From positions 62,001-126,000 of the forward strand of contig CAWCGF010000025.1 of assembly GCA_963794955.1 (NCBI GenBank): DNA of 64,000 nt, written 5' to 3'. The notes below the pieces were generated by a model. It did no database searches. It saw only the letters and a program-made list of their open reading frames with translations, and was not told where the DNA came from. This DNA comes from JAFDVL01 sp963794955 (GTDB lineage Bacteria > Acidobacteriota > Blastocatellia > RBC074). Both the position numbers and the translations under genes were made by a program. Shown piece by piece: positions 40,393-49,956 of this stretch. Numbering within the stretch: position 1 is the first letter of the stretch; each line of letters opens with the position of its first letter.

Positions 40393-41250
40393 ATGATTAC
40401 GGCTGAAGAACGACGAAAAAAAATCCTGCTGCGCAAAATGGGCGACGCGATCAAAGAGTTCGGGATGATTACCGAAGGCGACAAAATCATGGTGTGCCTG
40501 AGCGGCGGCAAAGACAGCTATTCGATGTTGTCGCTGCTCCTGGAACTCCGGCGTAAAGCGCCTGTGAATTTTGAATTGCTTGCCGTCAACCTGGACCAAA
40601 AGCAACCCGACTTTCCTGCACACGTGCTGCCCGAATATTTGAGCAGCATTGGCGTTCCCTATCGAATTGAAGAGCAAGACACATACGCTATTGTCAAACG
40701 GCTGGAGCCAAGAACCTATTGCTCTGTTTGCGCGCGCCTGCGTCGCGGGATTCTATACCGTGTTGCCGTCGAAGAAGGCTGCACCAAAATTGCGCTGGGA
40801 CACCACGCCGATGATTGCATCAACACGTTCATGATGAATGTGTTTTATGTGGGGCAATTAAAAGCCATGCCGCCCGTGCTGCGCTCCGATGACGGGCGCA
40901 ACACGATCATTCGCCCGATGATTTATTGCTGGGAAAAGGAAATCGCAGAATATGCAGCGGATCAGAACTATCCGATTATCCCTTGTAATCTCTGTGGCTC
41001 ACAGGAAAATCTCAAGCGCAAAAAAGTCAAAAAGTTTCTTGACCTGATTGAACAAACTGATTTCCCCCACGTGCGCAAATCCATGTTGACCGCGCTGGGC
41101 AACGTGACGACGACGCACTTACTCGACCCACAAAAATTTGATTTCAAGTCGCTGTCATCTTCCATTGGAGATGTGGCGGCAGAATTGGATGACGCGATAG
41201 GGTTTCACGAGCCGCTGGAGCAGCGTTCACAGTTTGCCATTCTGCAATGA
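40393..41250 (+). CDS. ttcA: tRNA 2-thiocytidine(32) synthetase TtcA
   Basis: TtcA thiolates C32 of tRNA using ATP and an iron-sulfur cluster. The 285-residue protein has the PP-loop SGGKDS (residues 37-42) and the two CxxC motifs of the family (CSVCARLRRG near residue 115 and CNLCGSQENLKR near residue 200). GHHADDCINTFMMN lies between them. It is 33 bp after thiL and probably in the same transcript. Confidence 0.95.
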   Translation: MITAEERRKKILLRKMGDAIKEFGMITEGDKIMVCLSGGKDSYSMLSLLLELRRKAPVNFELLAVNLDQKQPDFPAHVLPEYLSSIGVPYRIEEQDTYAIVKRLEPRTYCSVCARLRRGILYRVAVEEGCTKIALGHHADDCINTFMMNVFYVGQLKAMPPVLRSDDGRNTIIRPMIYCWEKEIAEYAADQNYPIIPCNLCGSQENLKRKKVKKFLDLIEQTDFPHVRKSMLTALGNVTTTHLLDPQKFDFKSLSSSIGDVAAELDDAIGFHEPLEQRSQFAILQ

Positions 41251-41352
41251 ACCGTCACGGCTCGTGATTTGGCAGGATAGCGAGTCAGTGTTAACATCAG
41301 CGTCGTTTTTCCAAGCTATCTAAAAATAGAAACTTAAACCCCAGGAAATCTG

Positions 41353-41946
41353 ATGCAAAATCCGACTCCACCGATGAAGTTTGTGCAAATCGAGCCGCTG
41401 AGAAAAGCCGACTCCATTCATACCGCTTCGACTGAAAATCAGCTCAATCCCAAACCTGTGACAGACATCAATCTTCCGCCGATTCCTTCCGATGGATGGG
41501 TTTATGCGATGAAGACATACGCCTTGATGCGCAAACTATCAGGGTTTCTTTATACAACGCATTCGTACGGTGCGACGCGGCGTTGGTTGATGGCAACGTT
41601 TTTGCCCGACAAGATTTTATATCGGTGGAAACCGTATCAACGCGGCGGCTGCAATCGCTGCGGCCTGTGTTGCAAGATCGTCTTCAAATGCCCCTTCTTT
41701 TACGAAGATGGCAAAACGACCGCCTGCATGATTTACACCACGAAACACGCCGTCCCCCCCTGTGTGACCTTCCCCGTTGACCCGCAGGATTTACGCGAAG
41801 TGCAACGCGAGGTCGCTCCTGCGCCATGTCCATTTTATTTTGAAGGAGAACCGGAACATCCAACCACATGGGGCGCAATCAAAGCGGAGATGCGGGAGGA
41901 GTGGAGACGAAGGAAGAGCAAGCTGAAGGAAGCGTTTGATTTCTAA
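41353..41946 (+). CDS. YkgJ-family cysteine cluster protein
   Basis: The 197-residue protein carries the cysteine cluster CNRCGLCCKIVFKCPFF, then C in TACMIYTTK and PCVTFPVDPQDL, which matches YkgJ-type putative metal- or Fe-S-binding proteins (CxxCCxxx). The N-terminal ~75 residues are variable. The sequence ends in a basic helix (EEWRRRKSKLKEAF). It follows ttcA by ~100 bp. The biochemical role of the family is not established. A shared hairpin terminator with the convergent TonB receptor gene lies downstream. Confidence 0.85.
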   Translation: MQNPTPPMKFVQIEPLRKADSIHTASTENQLNPKPVTDINLPPIPSDGWVYAMKTYALMRKLSGFLYTTHSYGATRRWLMATFLPDKILYRWKPYQRGGCNRCGLCCKIVFKCPFFYEDGKTTACMIYTTKHAVPPCVTFPVDPQDLREVQREVAPAPCPFYFEGEPEHPTTWGAIKAEMREEWRRRKSKLKEAFDF

Positions 41947-41970
41947 GGCAAGCGCATTTTTATTCAAACA

Positions 41971-42008
41971 AATGGGCGTTACTTCTTTTCGTGAGAGTAA
42001 CGCCCATT
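41971..42008. terminator. Bidirectional terminator between the YkgJ and TonB receptor genes
   Basis: AATGGGCGTTACT (41971-41983) and AGTAACGCCCATT (41996-42008) form a perfect 13-bp stem with a 12-nt loop in the 87-bp gap between two convergent genes. The T-run after the stem is poor on the + strand, but A/T-rich sequence flanks both sides. Confidence 0.8.
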
Positions 42009-42033
42009 GTTATGTAGCTTCTCCAAAGCGAAA

Positions 42034-45000
42034 CTAGAATTCTAGCCGCCCAACGACCTGAACAATACGTGGGGCAGCAGTGCCTGTGAGTTTGCCAAAG
42101 TTCACATTATTGATGTCAAGCGTTGGCGCATTAAAGCGGGTCGAATTCGTAGTGTTGAATGCCTCAAATCGAAGTTGAAAGCGAGTTGATTCCGAAATCC
42201 TAAAGTTCTTGATTGCGGAAGCATCCCAATTCCAGAAGATAGGCCCATTGATGAATAATCTTTCCAGCGTTCCCGTCTGTAACGGATCAACGTTAAAGAA
42301 TACTTGCCCGGGAAAAAGCGCTGAACCAAAACCATTGGCTGCTCGGCCTGTGCTGGCGATGATCGCCGGATCAATATAGAAGAGACCACCATTTGACGTT
42401 CTGCGCGTGCCGACCAATTCCTTGAGTTGATCTTTCGTCAATGAGGAATTCGCCGTTTGATTGCCTGATCGTCCCGCCCGATTGAGCGTACCGCGTGCGT
42501 CAATAAATGAGAGCGGCGCACCCGATGCAATTTGAACAATTGAATTGATTTGCCAACCACCGAAAATCTGATTGATCAATCCACCCTGATTCATAAACCG
42601 CTTTCCTTGACCGAAGGGCAGTTCATAAATTCCATTAAAGTTGAAAATATGTGTGGTGTCATACGACGCACGGGCGTAATCCAGGCGGCGGTTCTGATTA
42701 TCCAAAAATGGCGCAACGCGGGCTTGGCTGATGCCATCATCTGCCACATCAGTCAAAATTTTCTGGAAGGTGTAGTTAGCCTGGAAATACAGACCTGCTG
42801 AAAAGCGGCGGCGCAGTTCCGCTTGCAGTGAGTTATAACGCAGGCGTCCTGAGCTAACCACTAAGTTTCCCACACCTGTGTTGGGATTTGGCAGGAATTG
42901 AACTCCACCTGGTTGGCCGAGGACAAAGCCGGTTTGGCCTCCCTGAACGAGTGTCAGCGCTGTGTCTGCCGGAGTTCCCAGCGTAATTTGCTGCTGCACC
43001 GTCGCTTGACCAGCAGCAGAAAGTCTGGGAATAACCGTCAGTGCCTGGCATTGAGCGCAAATAGGCCCGTTGTTAACACTCCCTGTAATACTTCCTGAAC
43101 CAGGCGCGCCGCCTGCGGGTCTGGTGGCTCGCTCATTCTGAATTGCGCGCAGGAAATCTGCCCCAAATCCGTTATTACGAATATCAATCTGATTGAAATC
43201 AATCGTGCGGGCTAACTGATTACTCTGCGAACCCACATAACGGACTTCGATGGCGGTCTGGAAGCCAATTTCCCGCTGAATACCAAAGTTATATTCATAA
43301 ACACGTTGCACCGGTAAATTGGGGTCTACGGCAAAGATCGTGCCGAAATTACTGAAGGCCGCAGTGTTGTTATTGGCATACGTGCGTGGCGGAGTGATAT
43401 AGGCCGGAGTGGTAGTGGGTGCCAGTTGCAGCACATTACTGGGTCGCGCATTCAGAAGAGGACTGCCACCTTGCAACGCACTAGCTGTGGCGGTGAGTCC
43501 AGCGTTCTGTCCTACAGCATTGTCAATCGAACGAATATATTCGTCGTTGACATAGCTCATACGGAAGCCGCCACGAATGACCGTGCGCCCGTCGCCAAAG
43601 GCTGCACCAAGTAATTTATTCTTAAAGTTTGGAGACCAAGCAAAACTGAAATTCGGGCCGAAGTTATCTTTATCGGGTTTGACAAACTCTCCGGGCGTAC
43701 CGGAATTTCTCCCGACAAAATCATATGTGCCAGTTGGGCTTAATACGCTACCAACGGCATCAGCACCTAAGACTGGTTCCAAATACAAACCGTCCGTGGT
43801 GCGCAGTGGCTTGTAATATTCGTAACGTAACCCGAAATTCAGCGTCAGTTGTGGCGCAACACGCCATTGATCGCCCCCAAAGAAAGAAAATGTTTCATAC
43901 TTCAAGTTACGATCTAATGCTGCACCTGGGACGAAACCAGAGGTTCGGCTAGTGACATTGGCGGCAATATTTCCGCTGCCAATCACGCCGCCTAGCAAAT
44001 ACCGCAACGCGTCCGCATTATTTCTGTCCGCCAAGCTGATACCGCCCGGGAATAGGCTGGCGGGCAAGCGAGGCGTATTCGGATTGTTGACGTTGCTAAT
44101 GTTGTAAGTCGGAGTGCCTACCCCAGCCTGATTGAATGAGCGAACCTTGAACATTTGGAGGTCACCACCAAAGCGAATGGCGTGCGAGCCAGCTACCACG
44201 GTCGCCACATCTGAAAAAGTGATGGTGCGCGTGTTGCGTCCCTGGTCGCGGAAGTTCACTTCAGGGTTGGTAACCAACACTAACCCCGCCAGGAAAGGCT
44301 GAGAGGGCAGCACACTATTGAGAAAGGCGACATTTACTAATTGGAATCCACCACGCGCCTGATTGGTGAAGCGTCCGGTACTATCCCATCCGAGTGACAT
44401 GAATTTCACTGGTGCATCCGTCCTAGCCTGGGCAACCGGGTTATAAGTGGTATCAATGTCGGTGCGCGCATCAATCGTTTTGTTATACCTATAGACACCA
44501 TTGATTGAGTGTCGTTGGCTAACCTGAACATCCACGCGTCCAGTGTACTCATCACGGTTTTCCGGGTCAGACTGATTGAATCCCAAACCAATGGTATTTA
44601 AACCGTCCCCAATGTCAGCGCGATTGCCAACTGTAGGAATCTGACTCAGGAAACGGTTCTGAATAGTCGGATCAAGCGGCAACGCACCCAGCGAAGCACC
44701 TGGAATAGCACCTGTTAATCCAGTCCCGCTCAAAATATTTACAGTACAAACTCCATTGGTAAAGGTGAGGCACTGACCGGCAACAGGAGTTGCTGTTGGA
44801 CGATAAGAAAAGATACCATTGCGCGCATCAGGGCGCAAAATTGTGGTGGTCTTAGCAGTTTGCTGACGTAGCAAGTATTTCTCATAAGAGAAAAAGAAGA
44901 AGGCCTTGTCTTTCAACGTTGCCGGACCGCCTTCGCCAAACCGGGGCAAGGCCAAGGGGCCACCTACTTTGCCGCCGAACTGATTGCGGTTCAGGAAAGG

Positions 45001-45858
45001 GCGTGCCAGTCTTTCATCTCCAACTCTTGCACGTCCCTGTATAACTGCTGCATCTGTCGCGACAAACCGCCCGGCAGCATTATTAAAGAATCTATTTGCA
45101 GCTAATTTCGAGTTGCGATTGTAAAGCCACAATGCGCCGTGAAAATCTTGTCCTCCTCGTGGGGTGACAAGTTGAATTTGTGATGAGCCATATCCCTGCT
45201 CTGCGCTTGCATTGAGCGTTGTAACCGTAAATTCTCCGGTATTGTCTACTGTCGGTGTGTCGGGTACAAAACCATTACGGATGAAAATATCCTGCACATT
45301 AATGCCATCTCGTGTAAAGTTCGTGGAAGACGTGCGTCCACCATTAATAATTTCACTGCCATTGCCCCGATTAGGGGCCGCGCCAGCCTGTAAGCTAACG
45401 AGAGCAAGCGGATTACGACCGTTCAATGGCAACTCCAAAACTTGACGCGGGCTAACAGTATTGCTTAACTCGGCATTAGTTGAGTTAACGACGTCCGCAC
45501 CTGCCGTGACAGTGACAGCTTCTTCAACTCTACCAACTTCTAGCGTTGCATTGAGCGAGTATTCACGTCCTATGTCAATTTTGACTTCGGTGGCTGTGTA
45601 ACTCTTGAAACCTTGCGCGGTAATACTAACCGTATAAACACCGACATCTAAAGCAGGAACCATAAAAGTTCCTTCACCAGAAGACATTACCGTTCTTTCC
45701 TTATTAGTCTGGGCATCTTTGATAACAATTGCGGCCCCTGAGATCACGCCTCCATCAGGGCTAATAACGGTTCCCACTAACCGTCCCGTACTTGTTTGTG
45801 CAAAGGTGGTTGCGATAAGCAATACCCAAATAACCATACCTGTAATGAAACTTTTCAT
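42034..45858 (-). CDS. Oar-type TonB-dependent outer membrane receptor
   Basis: This is a 1274-residue outer-membrane receptor. After a signal peptide comes a carboxypeptidase-regulatory-like beta domain (TGRLVGTVISPDGGVISGAAIVIKDA, GVYTVSITAQGFKSYT), then a plug (VSPRQVLELPLNGRNPLALVSLQAGA, TRDGINVQDIF) and a very long barrel ending in Phe (VVGRLEF), as needed for barrel insertion. Such Oar-like proteins are greatly expanded in Acidobacteria and are thought to import large substrates. GGAGAAG precedes the ATG. No substrate-specific neighbour is present. Confidence 0.93.
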   Translation of the reverse strand: MKSFITGMVIWVLLIATTFAQTSTGRLVGTVISPDGGVISGAAIVIKDAQTNKERTVMSSGEGTFMVPALDVGVYTVSITAQGFKSYTATEVKIDIGREYSLNATLEVGRVEEAVTVTAGADVVNSTNAELSNTVSPRQVLELPLNGRNPLALVSLQAGAAPNRGNGSEIINGGRTSSTNFTRDGINVQDIFIRNGFVPDTPTVDNTGEFTVTTLNASAEQGYGSSQIQLVTPRGGQDFHGALWLYNRNSKLAANRFFNNAAGRFVATDAAVIQGRARVGDERLARPFLNRNQFGGKVGGPLALPRFGEGGPATLKDKAFFFFSYEKYLLRQQTAKTTTILRPDARNGIFSYRPTATPVAGQCLTFTNGVCTVNILSGTGLTGAIPGASLGALPLDPTIQNRFLSQIPTVGNRADIGDGLNTIGLGFNQSDPENRDEYTGRVDVQVSQRHSINGVYRYNKTIDARTDIDTTYNPVAQARTDAPVKFMSLGWDSTGRFTNQARGGFQLVNVAFLNSVLPSQPFLAGLVLVTNPEVNFRDQGRNTRTITFSDVATVVAGSHAIRFGGDLQMFKVRSFNQAGVGTPTYNISNVNNPNTPRLPASLFPGGISLADRNNADALRYLLGGVIGSGNIAANVTSRTSGFVPGAALDRNLKYETFSFFGGDQWRVAPQLTLNFGLRYEYYKPLRTTDGLYLEPVLGADAVGSVLSPTGTYDFVGRNSGTPGEFVKPDKDNFGPNFSFAWSPNFKNKLLGAAFGDGRTVIRGGFRMSYVNDEYIRSIDNAVGQNAGLTATASALQGGSPLLNARPSNVLQLAPTTTPAYITPPRTYANNNTAAFSNFGTIFAVDPNLPVQRVYEYNFGIQREIGFQTAIEVRYVGSQSNQLARTIDFNQIDIRNNGFGADFLRAIQNERATRPAGGAPGSGSITGSVNNGPICAQCQALTVIPRLSAAGQATVQQQITLGTPADTALTLVQGGQTGFVLGQPGGVQFLPNPNTGVGNLVVSSGRLRYNSLQAELRRRFSAGLYFQANYTFQKILTDVADDGISQARVAPFLDNQNRRLDYARASYDTTHIFNFNGIYELPFGQGKRFMNQGGLINQIFGGWQINSIVQIASGAPLSFIDARGTLNRAGRSGNQTANSSLTKDQLKELVGTRRTSNGGLFYIDPAIIASTGRAANGFGSALFPGQVFFNVDPLQTGTLERLFINGPIFWNWDASAIKNFRISESTRFQLRFEAFNTTNSTRFNAPTLDINNVNFGKLTGTAAPRIVQVVGRLEF

Positions 45859-46432
45859 GTCACTTCTCCTTCAACAAAATAATATGGGGGTCAAAAAGTT
45901 GCGAATTGAGGTGGCCTTCAAATTCAATTTTATTGGAACCCAGGGAGTTAAGATTTCCAGTTGTATTTCAGATTCCTGTATTCTTTTCGCCAAAAATGGC
46001 TGAAGTACGCAATAGCCATACCATCGCCACTTCAAGCTGGATCAGGTTTATTTTCATTAAGTTAATTTATATCTGTTCCTACTTGCAGCAATAATAATTC
46101 CACATTTTTGAACATCATTCAGATTTTTGAATAAGGGAAGACTGTTAACCACAAAATGTTGCTTTGCGCGCGCCAATCAGGAGATTTGCCAAAATGAAGT
46201 AGTCTTGATACGAAAATAATAATTGAAGCTATGCGTTTACTGGCTCGGCAAATACACTTGAAAAAAGTATCTGCCACGTTACCTGAAACTTCGTTGACAC
46301 GTTAGATAGGTAGGTGTATTACCGGAAGGAAGGTGGCCACCAGGGAACTGATCTCCCTGCTAAAATAGGCGTCTAAGCCCAGTGCAGAGATTGGCCTCAT
46401 CTATTGCGTTTTTCAATCAAGCATCGTTCCTT
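45859..46432. other. 574-bp intergenic region with few readable signals
   Basis: The stretch between the divergent TonB receptor and the membrane protein gene is A/T-rich. It holds the strong Shine-Dalgarno of the receptor gene at its left edge and a sigma-70-like promoter for the right gene (see 46294-46322). I see no reading frame with a believable start, no palindrome of note and no copy of the repeats found in the flagellar locus. Confidence 0.5.
46294..46322 (+). promoter_or_regulatory. Sigma-70 promoter of the 46433 membrane protein gene
   Basis: TTGACA (46294-46299), 17 bp, TATTAC (46317-46322) is a good vegetative promoter, with a perfect -35 element. It would give a leader of ~100 nt before the ATG at 46433. 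Confidence 0.65.
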
Positions 46433-47089
46433 ATGGAAATGCCCAGCGTTCCCCTCGCGTTAGAAGCGTTCCTTCCAGTACTCCTCTTAGGATGGGGATT
46501 ATTTTTTCTTGCCCGCTTGATCGCGCGCTTGGATCGTAATTGTGGACCGCTTGCCTCACTCGGCTTTCTGCTGATTACATTAGCAGGATTCCTCCATGCC
46601 CTTTGGAAGCTTATTTGGGCCACGACGGAATTAAATATTCCAGTGTTGAACCACAGCTTGCTCATTCTCTCAACGCCGGGGTTTGTGCTGATGGCTTGGG
46701 CGCTTTGGAATACATTTCATCGCAGTTCCAGCAGCACGCCCGTGTGGGTTGTCCCTGTTATCGTCATTGTCATCGGTTGCGGAGCGGCTGCGATTAACGC
46801 ACTTAGTAAAGGCGGTCAGCGCTGGTTTTATATTTTGCTGGGCTTGACGCTGTTAGCCCAAACCGCCATGGCGCTGCTCCTGGCCTGGCAAGCTTGGCAG
46901 CGAGGCTTGCCCTTAGTGGCGTTGCTGTTTCTAGTCTATTTGGTAGTGGTCACGGCGCAATCCGGCTGGCTGCGGCTGCGCCCGCCTTCACTCGCGCTGC
47001 AATGGATCGAGCAAATCAACAGCACATTGGTGGGAGGAATATTTGCGTACGCCGTCTGGCACCTGGGACAGACCATAGCCAAGCGGTGA
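46433..47089 (+). CDS. Unknown polytopic membrane protein
   Basis: The protein (218 residues from the ATG at 46433; a GTG at 46382 is an alternative start) consists of about seven hydrophobic helices (LLLGWGLFFLARLIARL, LGFLLITLAGFLHALWKLIWA, LILSTPGFVLMAWALWNTF, VVPVIVIVIGCGAAAINAL and others) with very short loops. I recognise no family. The layout recalls seven-helix sensor or transporter-like proteins, but no motif supports a role. It converges on the aldehyde dehydrogenase gene with only 13 bp between the stops. Confidence 0.7.
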   Translation: MEMPSVPLALEAFLPVLLLGWGLFFLARLIARLDRNCGPLASLGFLLITLAGFLHALWKLIWATTELNIPVLNHSLLILSTPGFVLMAWALWNTFHRSSSSTPVWVVPVIVIVIGCGAAAINALSKGGQRWFYILLGLTLLAQTAMALLLAWQAWQRGLPLVALLFLVYLVVVTAQSGWLRLRPPSLALQWIEQINSTLVGGIFAYAVWHLGQTIAKR

Positions 47090-47102
47090 GCAGTTGCCGC
47101 TG

Positions 47103-48500
47103 TTATAGCGTCAAGCGCAAATGAAACGACTTTGGACGCGTGAAGGCGGCAAAACCAAGCTTCGATAAAGTGCAGCCACGCCCGGAATCTTTCACGCCCG
47201 CCCACGCCAACGCCGGATCAAGATAATCACAACGATTCATCAGCCATGTTCCGGTTTCGATTTGGTCGCCAATGCTCAGCGCCGCCTTTACATCAGTCGT
47301 CCAAATGGAAGCCGTCAAGCCATAGCGACTCTCATTCATTAACTGAATCGCCTCTTCATCATTCTTGACAGCCATAATCCCGACGACGGGGCCGAAAGTT
47401 TCTTCGGACATGACGAGCATATTGTGATCTACATTGACGAGGACTTGTGGGGCAAGGTAGGGCGTGCCTTTTTGGTTTTTGGGAAAGAGGGTCGGCGCGA
47501 TCAGCGCCTTTGCGCCTCGTTGCAAGGCATCCTGAATGTGGGCGCGCACTTTGTCGGCGGCATCCGTCTGTACCATTGGCCCCAAGGTAGTTTGCAGATC
47601 AAGCGGGTTACCAAGTTTATATTGCGAGGTTAAGTCAACAAAGCCTGCGACAAATTTCTCGTACACTTGCCTGTGTACATAGATTCGTTCAATCGCGCAA
47701 CACGACTGCCCCGAATTGAACATCACGCCATCCACTAAATTTTCAATCGTCGCTTCTAATTGCGCGTCAGGCCGCACGTACGCGGGGTCTTTGCCGCCGA
47801 GTTCCAGTCCGGTTGCAATGAAGCGTTCGCTCGCGGCGCGCTGTACGGCGTGGCCTCCGGCAACAGACCCGGTGAATGCCACAAAGCTGATGCGCGAATC
47901 CTGAATCACTTCCGCGACTTGCTGGTGATCTATGTGTAAAAACTGAAATACGCCTGGGGGCAAGCCTGCCGCCGCAAAAGCTTCGGCATAGCGTTCAGCC
48001 ACAAGAGGCGTTTGCGGCGCAATCTTCAGAATTACGCTATTCCCCGCCAAAAGCGCAGGCACAATCGCATTCACCGATGCGAGCCAGGGATAATTCCACG
48101 GTGCCAAGACCAAGATGACGCCCAGCGGTTCGCGGCGAATAAAGCGCTGAAAGTTTTCTTTCGGGTCAATTTTGATGTCGCTTAATTGCTGCTCGGCAAT
48201 ATCGCACATGTAATTGACGCGCTCGGCAAAACCGCGCCGAATTTCAAACGGGCTATAGATAATCGGCCTGCCAATTTGCCAGGTTAATTCGGTGCCAATT
48301 TCGTCGGCGCGCTCGACCAGCCAGGCCAGCATTTGTCGGCAAACAGCAATGCGTTCCGCGATGGGAACGTGCTTCCAGCTTTGTTGCGCAGCAACGGCTT
48401 GAGCTAGTGTCGCTTCGATTTGCTCGTTTGTGGCAAGGTTACGCTCGGCATAAACCATGCCATCAATAGGACTGATTGCTTGTTGGAGTCGGTTGCTCAT
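47103..48500 (-). CDS. NAD(P)-dependent aldehyde dehydrogenase (succinate-semialdehyde type)
   Basis: The 465-residue enzyme oxidises an aldehyde to the acid. It shows LVLAPWNYPWLASVNAIVPALLAGNSVILKIAPQTPL, the catalytic Glu in LELGGKDPAYV and the catalytic Cys in FNSGQSCCAIERIYV. The MSEETFGPVVGIMAV motif follows. The overall type (start NRLQQAISPIDGMVYAERN) resembles succinate-semialdehyde dehydrogenases, but the substrate cannot be fixed from sequence. The ATG at 48500 is preferred to an upstream TTG at 48554. No pathway neighbours are present. Confidence 0.9.
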   Translation of the reverse strand: MSNRLQQAISPIDGMVYAERNLATNEQIEATLAQAVAAQQSWKHVPIAERIAVCRQMLAWLVERADEIGTELTWQIGRPIIYSPFEIRRGFAERVNYMCDIAEQQLSDIKIDPKENFQRFIRREPLGVILVLAPWNYPWLASVNAIVPALLAGNSVILKIAPQTPLVAERYAEAFAAAGLPPGVFQFLHIDHQQVAEVIQDSRISFVAFTGSVAGGHAVQRAASERFIATGLELGGKDPAYVRPDAQLEATIENLVDGVMFNSGQSCCAIERIYVHRQVYEKFVAGFVDLTSQYKLGNPLDLQTTLGPMVQTDAADKVRAHIQDALQRGAKALIAPTLFPKNQKGTPYLAPQVLVNVDHNMLVMSEETFGPVVGIMAVKNDEEAIQLMNESRYGLTASIWTTDVKAALSIGDQIETGTWLMNRCDYLDPALAWAGVKDSGRGCTLSKLGFAAFTRPKSFHLRLTL

Positions 48501-48640
48501 ACTCAGTTTGAGAAATCTCGTGATCGCAGATGAAGTGTATGAGGATGTTGGCAAATGGACAACTGCATATCTGCCAGAACTGAAAATTGGCGTAAAAAAA
48601 CGGGAGCCACATCAAATATTTTGACGCTGCTCCCACATAA

Positions 48641-48680
48641 TAATTCGCAGTTAATCTCCCCCGAAATTAACTGCGAATTA
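48641..48680. terminator. Hairpin terminator at the end of the DUF1501 gene
   Basis: TAATTCGCAGTTAAT (48641-48655) and ATTAACTGCGAATTA (48666-48680) form a perfect 15-bp stem with a 10-nt loop, overlapping the stop codon of the DUF1501 gene. A second hairpin, CGGGAGC and GCTCCC, lies at 48601-48634, so the gap before the aldehyde dehydrogenase gene is well insulated. Confidence 0.75.
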
Positions 48681-49941
48681 TCCCTCGGAAATTGGAACTC
48701 TTCAGTTGATAGCCTGGGAACACAGTATTCAGATTAGTTGCGCCCAAATGCCGCATCGCAATTTCACTGAAGACATCACGGAAGTCTGTAGTCAAAGCAA
48801 GATCGCGGCCTTCGTAAAGCTGATTGCTTTGCAGCCCCGGCCATTTGCCCAGCACTTTGCCGCCGTTAACATTGCCGCCCAACACGAACATACAACTCGC
48901 GTGTCCATGATCAGTGCCGCGATTACCGTTCTCTTTTGCAGTGCGTCCAAACTCAGTCATCGTCAAAATCACGACATCGCCAGCACGATCTTTCAAATCA
49001 CTATAGAGTGCGGCAATGCTGTTCGAGAACTCGGTCAAGCGATTGGCGAGTTGACCTTGGCCTGCGCCTTCGTTTGCATGCGTATCCCAGCCGCCGATGT
49101 CGGTAAAAGCGACTTCGAGGCCGATGTCTGATTTGATGAGTTGTGCGATCTGTTTGAGACTCTCGCCAAAGCGTCCGCGCGGATAATTCGCTTCCGCCGC
49201 AGGTTTGTATTGGGTGGGATTGATGCGTTTGAGCATCTTTACCGCTTCAAAAGTCTCGTGCCCAGTGCCGCGTAAAGCCTCATTGACGCTTTGTTCATAC
49301 ATCGCCTCAAAGCCGCCTTGCAACGCGGCGGCTGACTGGCCTCCGCCACCGCGAATACCGAAGTCATTAATGTTGTTCATCGCAATGCTTGGCGCTTTGC
49401 CTTGTAAGGTACGCGGTAAATTTGGCCCCATCGCTACGGCACGAAACGGCGAAGCGGTTTTGTCTGGCCTGGATTGCAAATAGCGATTCAGCCACCCATC
49501 GGACGTGCTTTTGATGCCAGGCGTACCAGCTTCCATATAATCCTGTGCGTCGAAATGCGAGCGTGTCGTGTCCGGCGAACCAACCGCATGCACAATGGCT
49601 AATTGCCCTGCATCATAAATCGGCTTGAAGGCTGAAAGCGCCGGACTCAAGGCAAAGAATCCGTCGAGGTCAATCGCGGACGGGTTGTTTGGTTGCCTAT
49701 CATTCTTCGGACGCGGGACTGCCAGACTTGGCCGTAGGTCGTAATAGGCGGACTCGCCGTAAGGAATAACCGCGTTGAGGCTGTCCATCGCGCCGCGCTG
49801 GAAAATAACAATCAGGGTTTTACGTCGCCCAGTTGTTTGGGTCTGTGCCAGTGTACGAGCTAGAAATGATGGAGAGTTCATGGCAAAGCCTAATCCGGCG
49901 AATGCGACTCCACTGTTTTTGAGAAAAAATCTTCGGTTCAT
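48667..49941 (-). CDS. DUF1501 domain-containing exported protein
   Basis: The 424-residue protein has a twin-arginine-type signal (NRRFFLKNSGVAFAGLGFA) and the DUF1501 hallmarks: LIVIFQRGAMDSLNAVIPYGE, HFDAQDYMEAG, DIGGWDTHANEGAGQGQLANRL, and LTMTEFGRTAKENGNRGTDHGHA. DUF1501 belongs to the alkaline phosphatase/sulfatase-like superfamily; several His/Asp of a metal centre are visible. It is 15 bp downstream of the DUF1800 gene, the usual partner. The reaction is not known. Confidence 0.92.
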   Translation of the reverse strand: MNRRFFLKNSGVAFAGLGFAMNSPSFLARTLAQTQTTGRRKTLIVIFQRGAMDSLNAVIPYGESAYYDLRPSLAVPRPKNDRQPNNPSAIDLDGFFALSPALSAFKPIYDAGQLAIVHAVGSPDTTRSHFDAQDYMEAGTPGIKSTSDGWLNRYLQSRPDKTASPFRAVAMGPNLPRTLQGKAPSIAMNNINDFGIRGGGGQSAAALQGGFEAMYEQSVNEALRGTGHETFEAVKMLKRINPTQYKPAAEANYPRGRFGESLKQIAQLIKSDIGLEVAFTDIGGWDTHANEGAGQGQLANRLTEFSNSIAALYSDLKDRAGDVVILTMTEFGRTAKENGNRGTDHGHASCMFVLGGNVNGGKVLGKWPGLQSNQLYEGRDLALTTDFRDVFSEIAMRHLGATNLNTVFPGYQLKSSNFRGIIRS

Positions 49942-49956
49942 AATTTCCCCCAGCTT

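Noticed and set aside
46382..46432. GTG start 17 codons upstream for the membrane protein at 46433
   Set aside because: It has no ribosome site and adds a polar segment; it is possible but less likely than the ATG.
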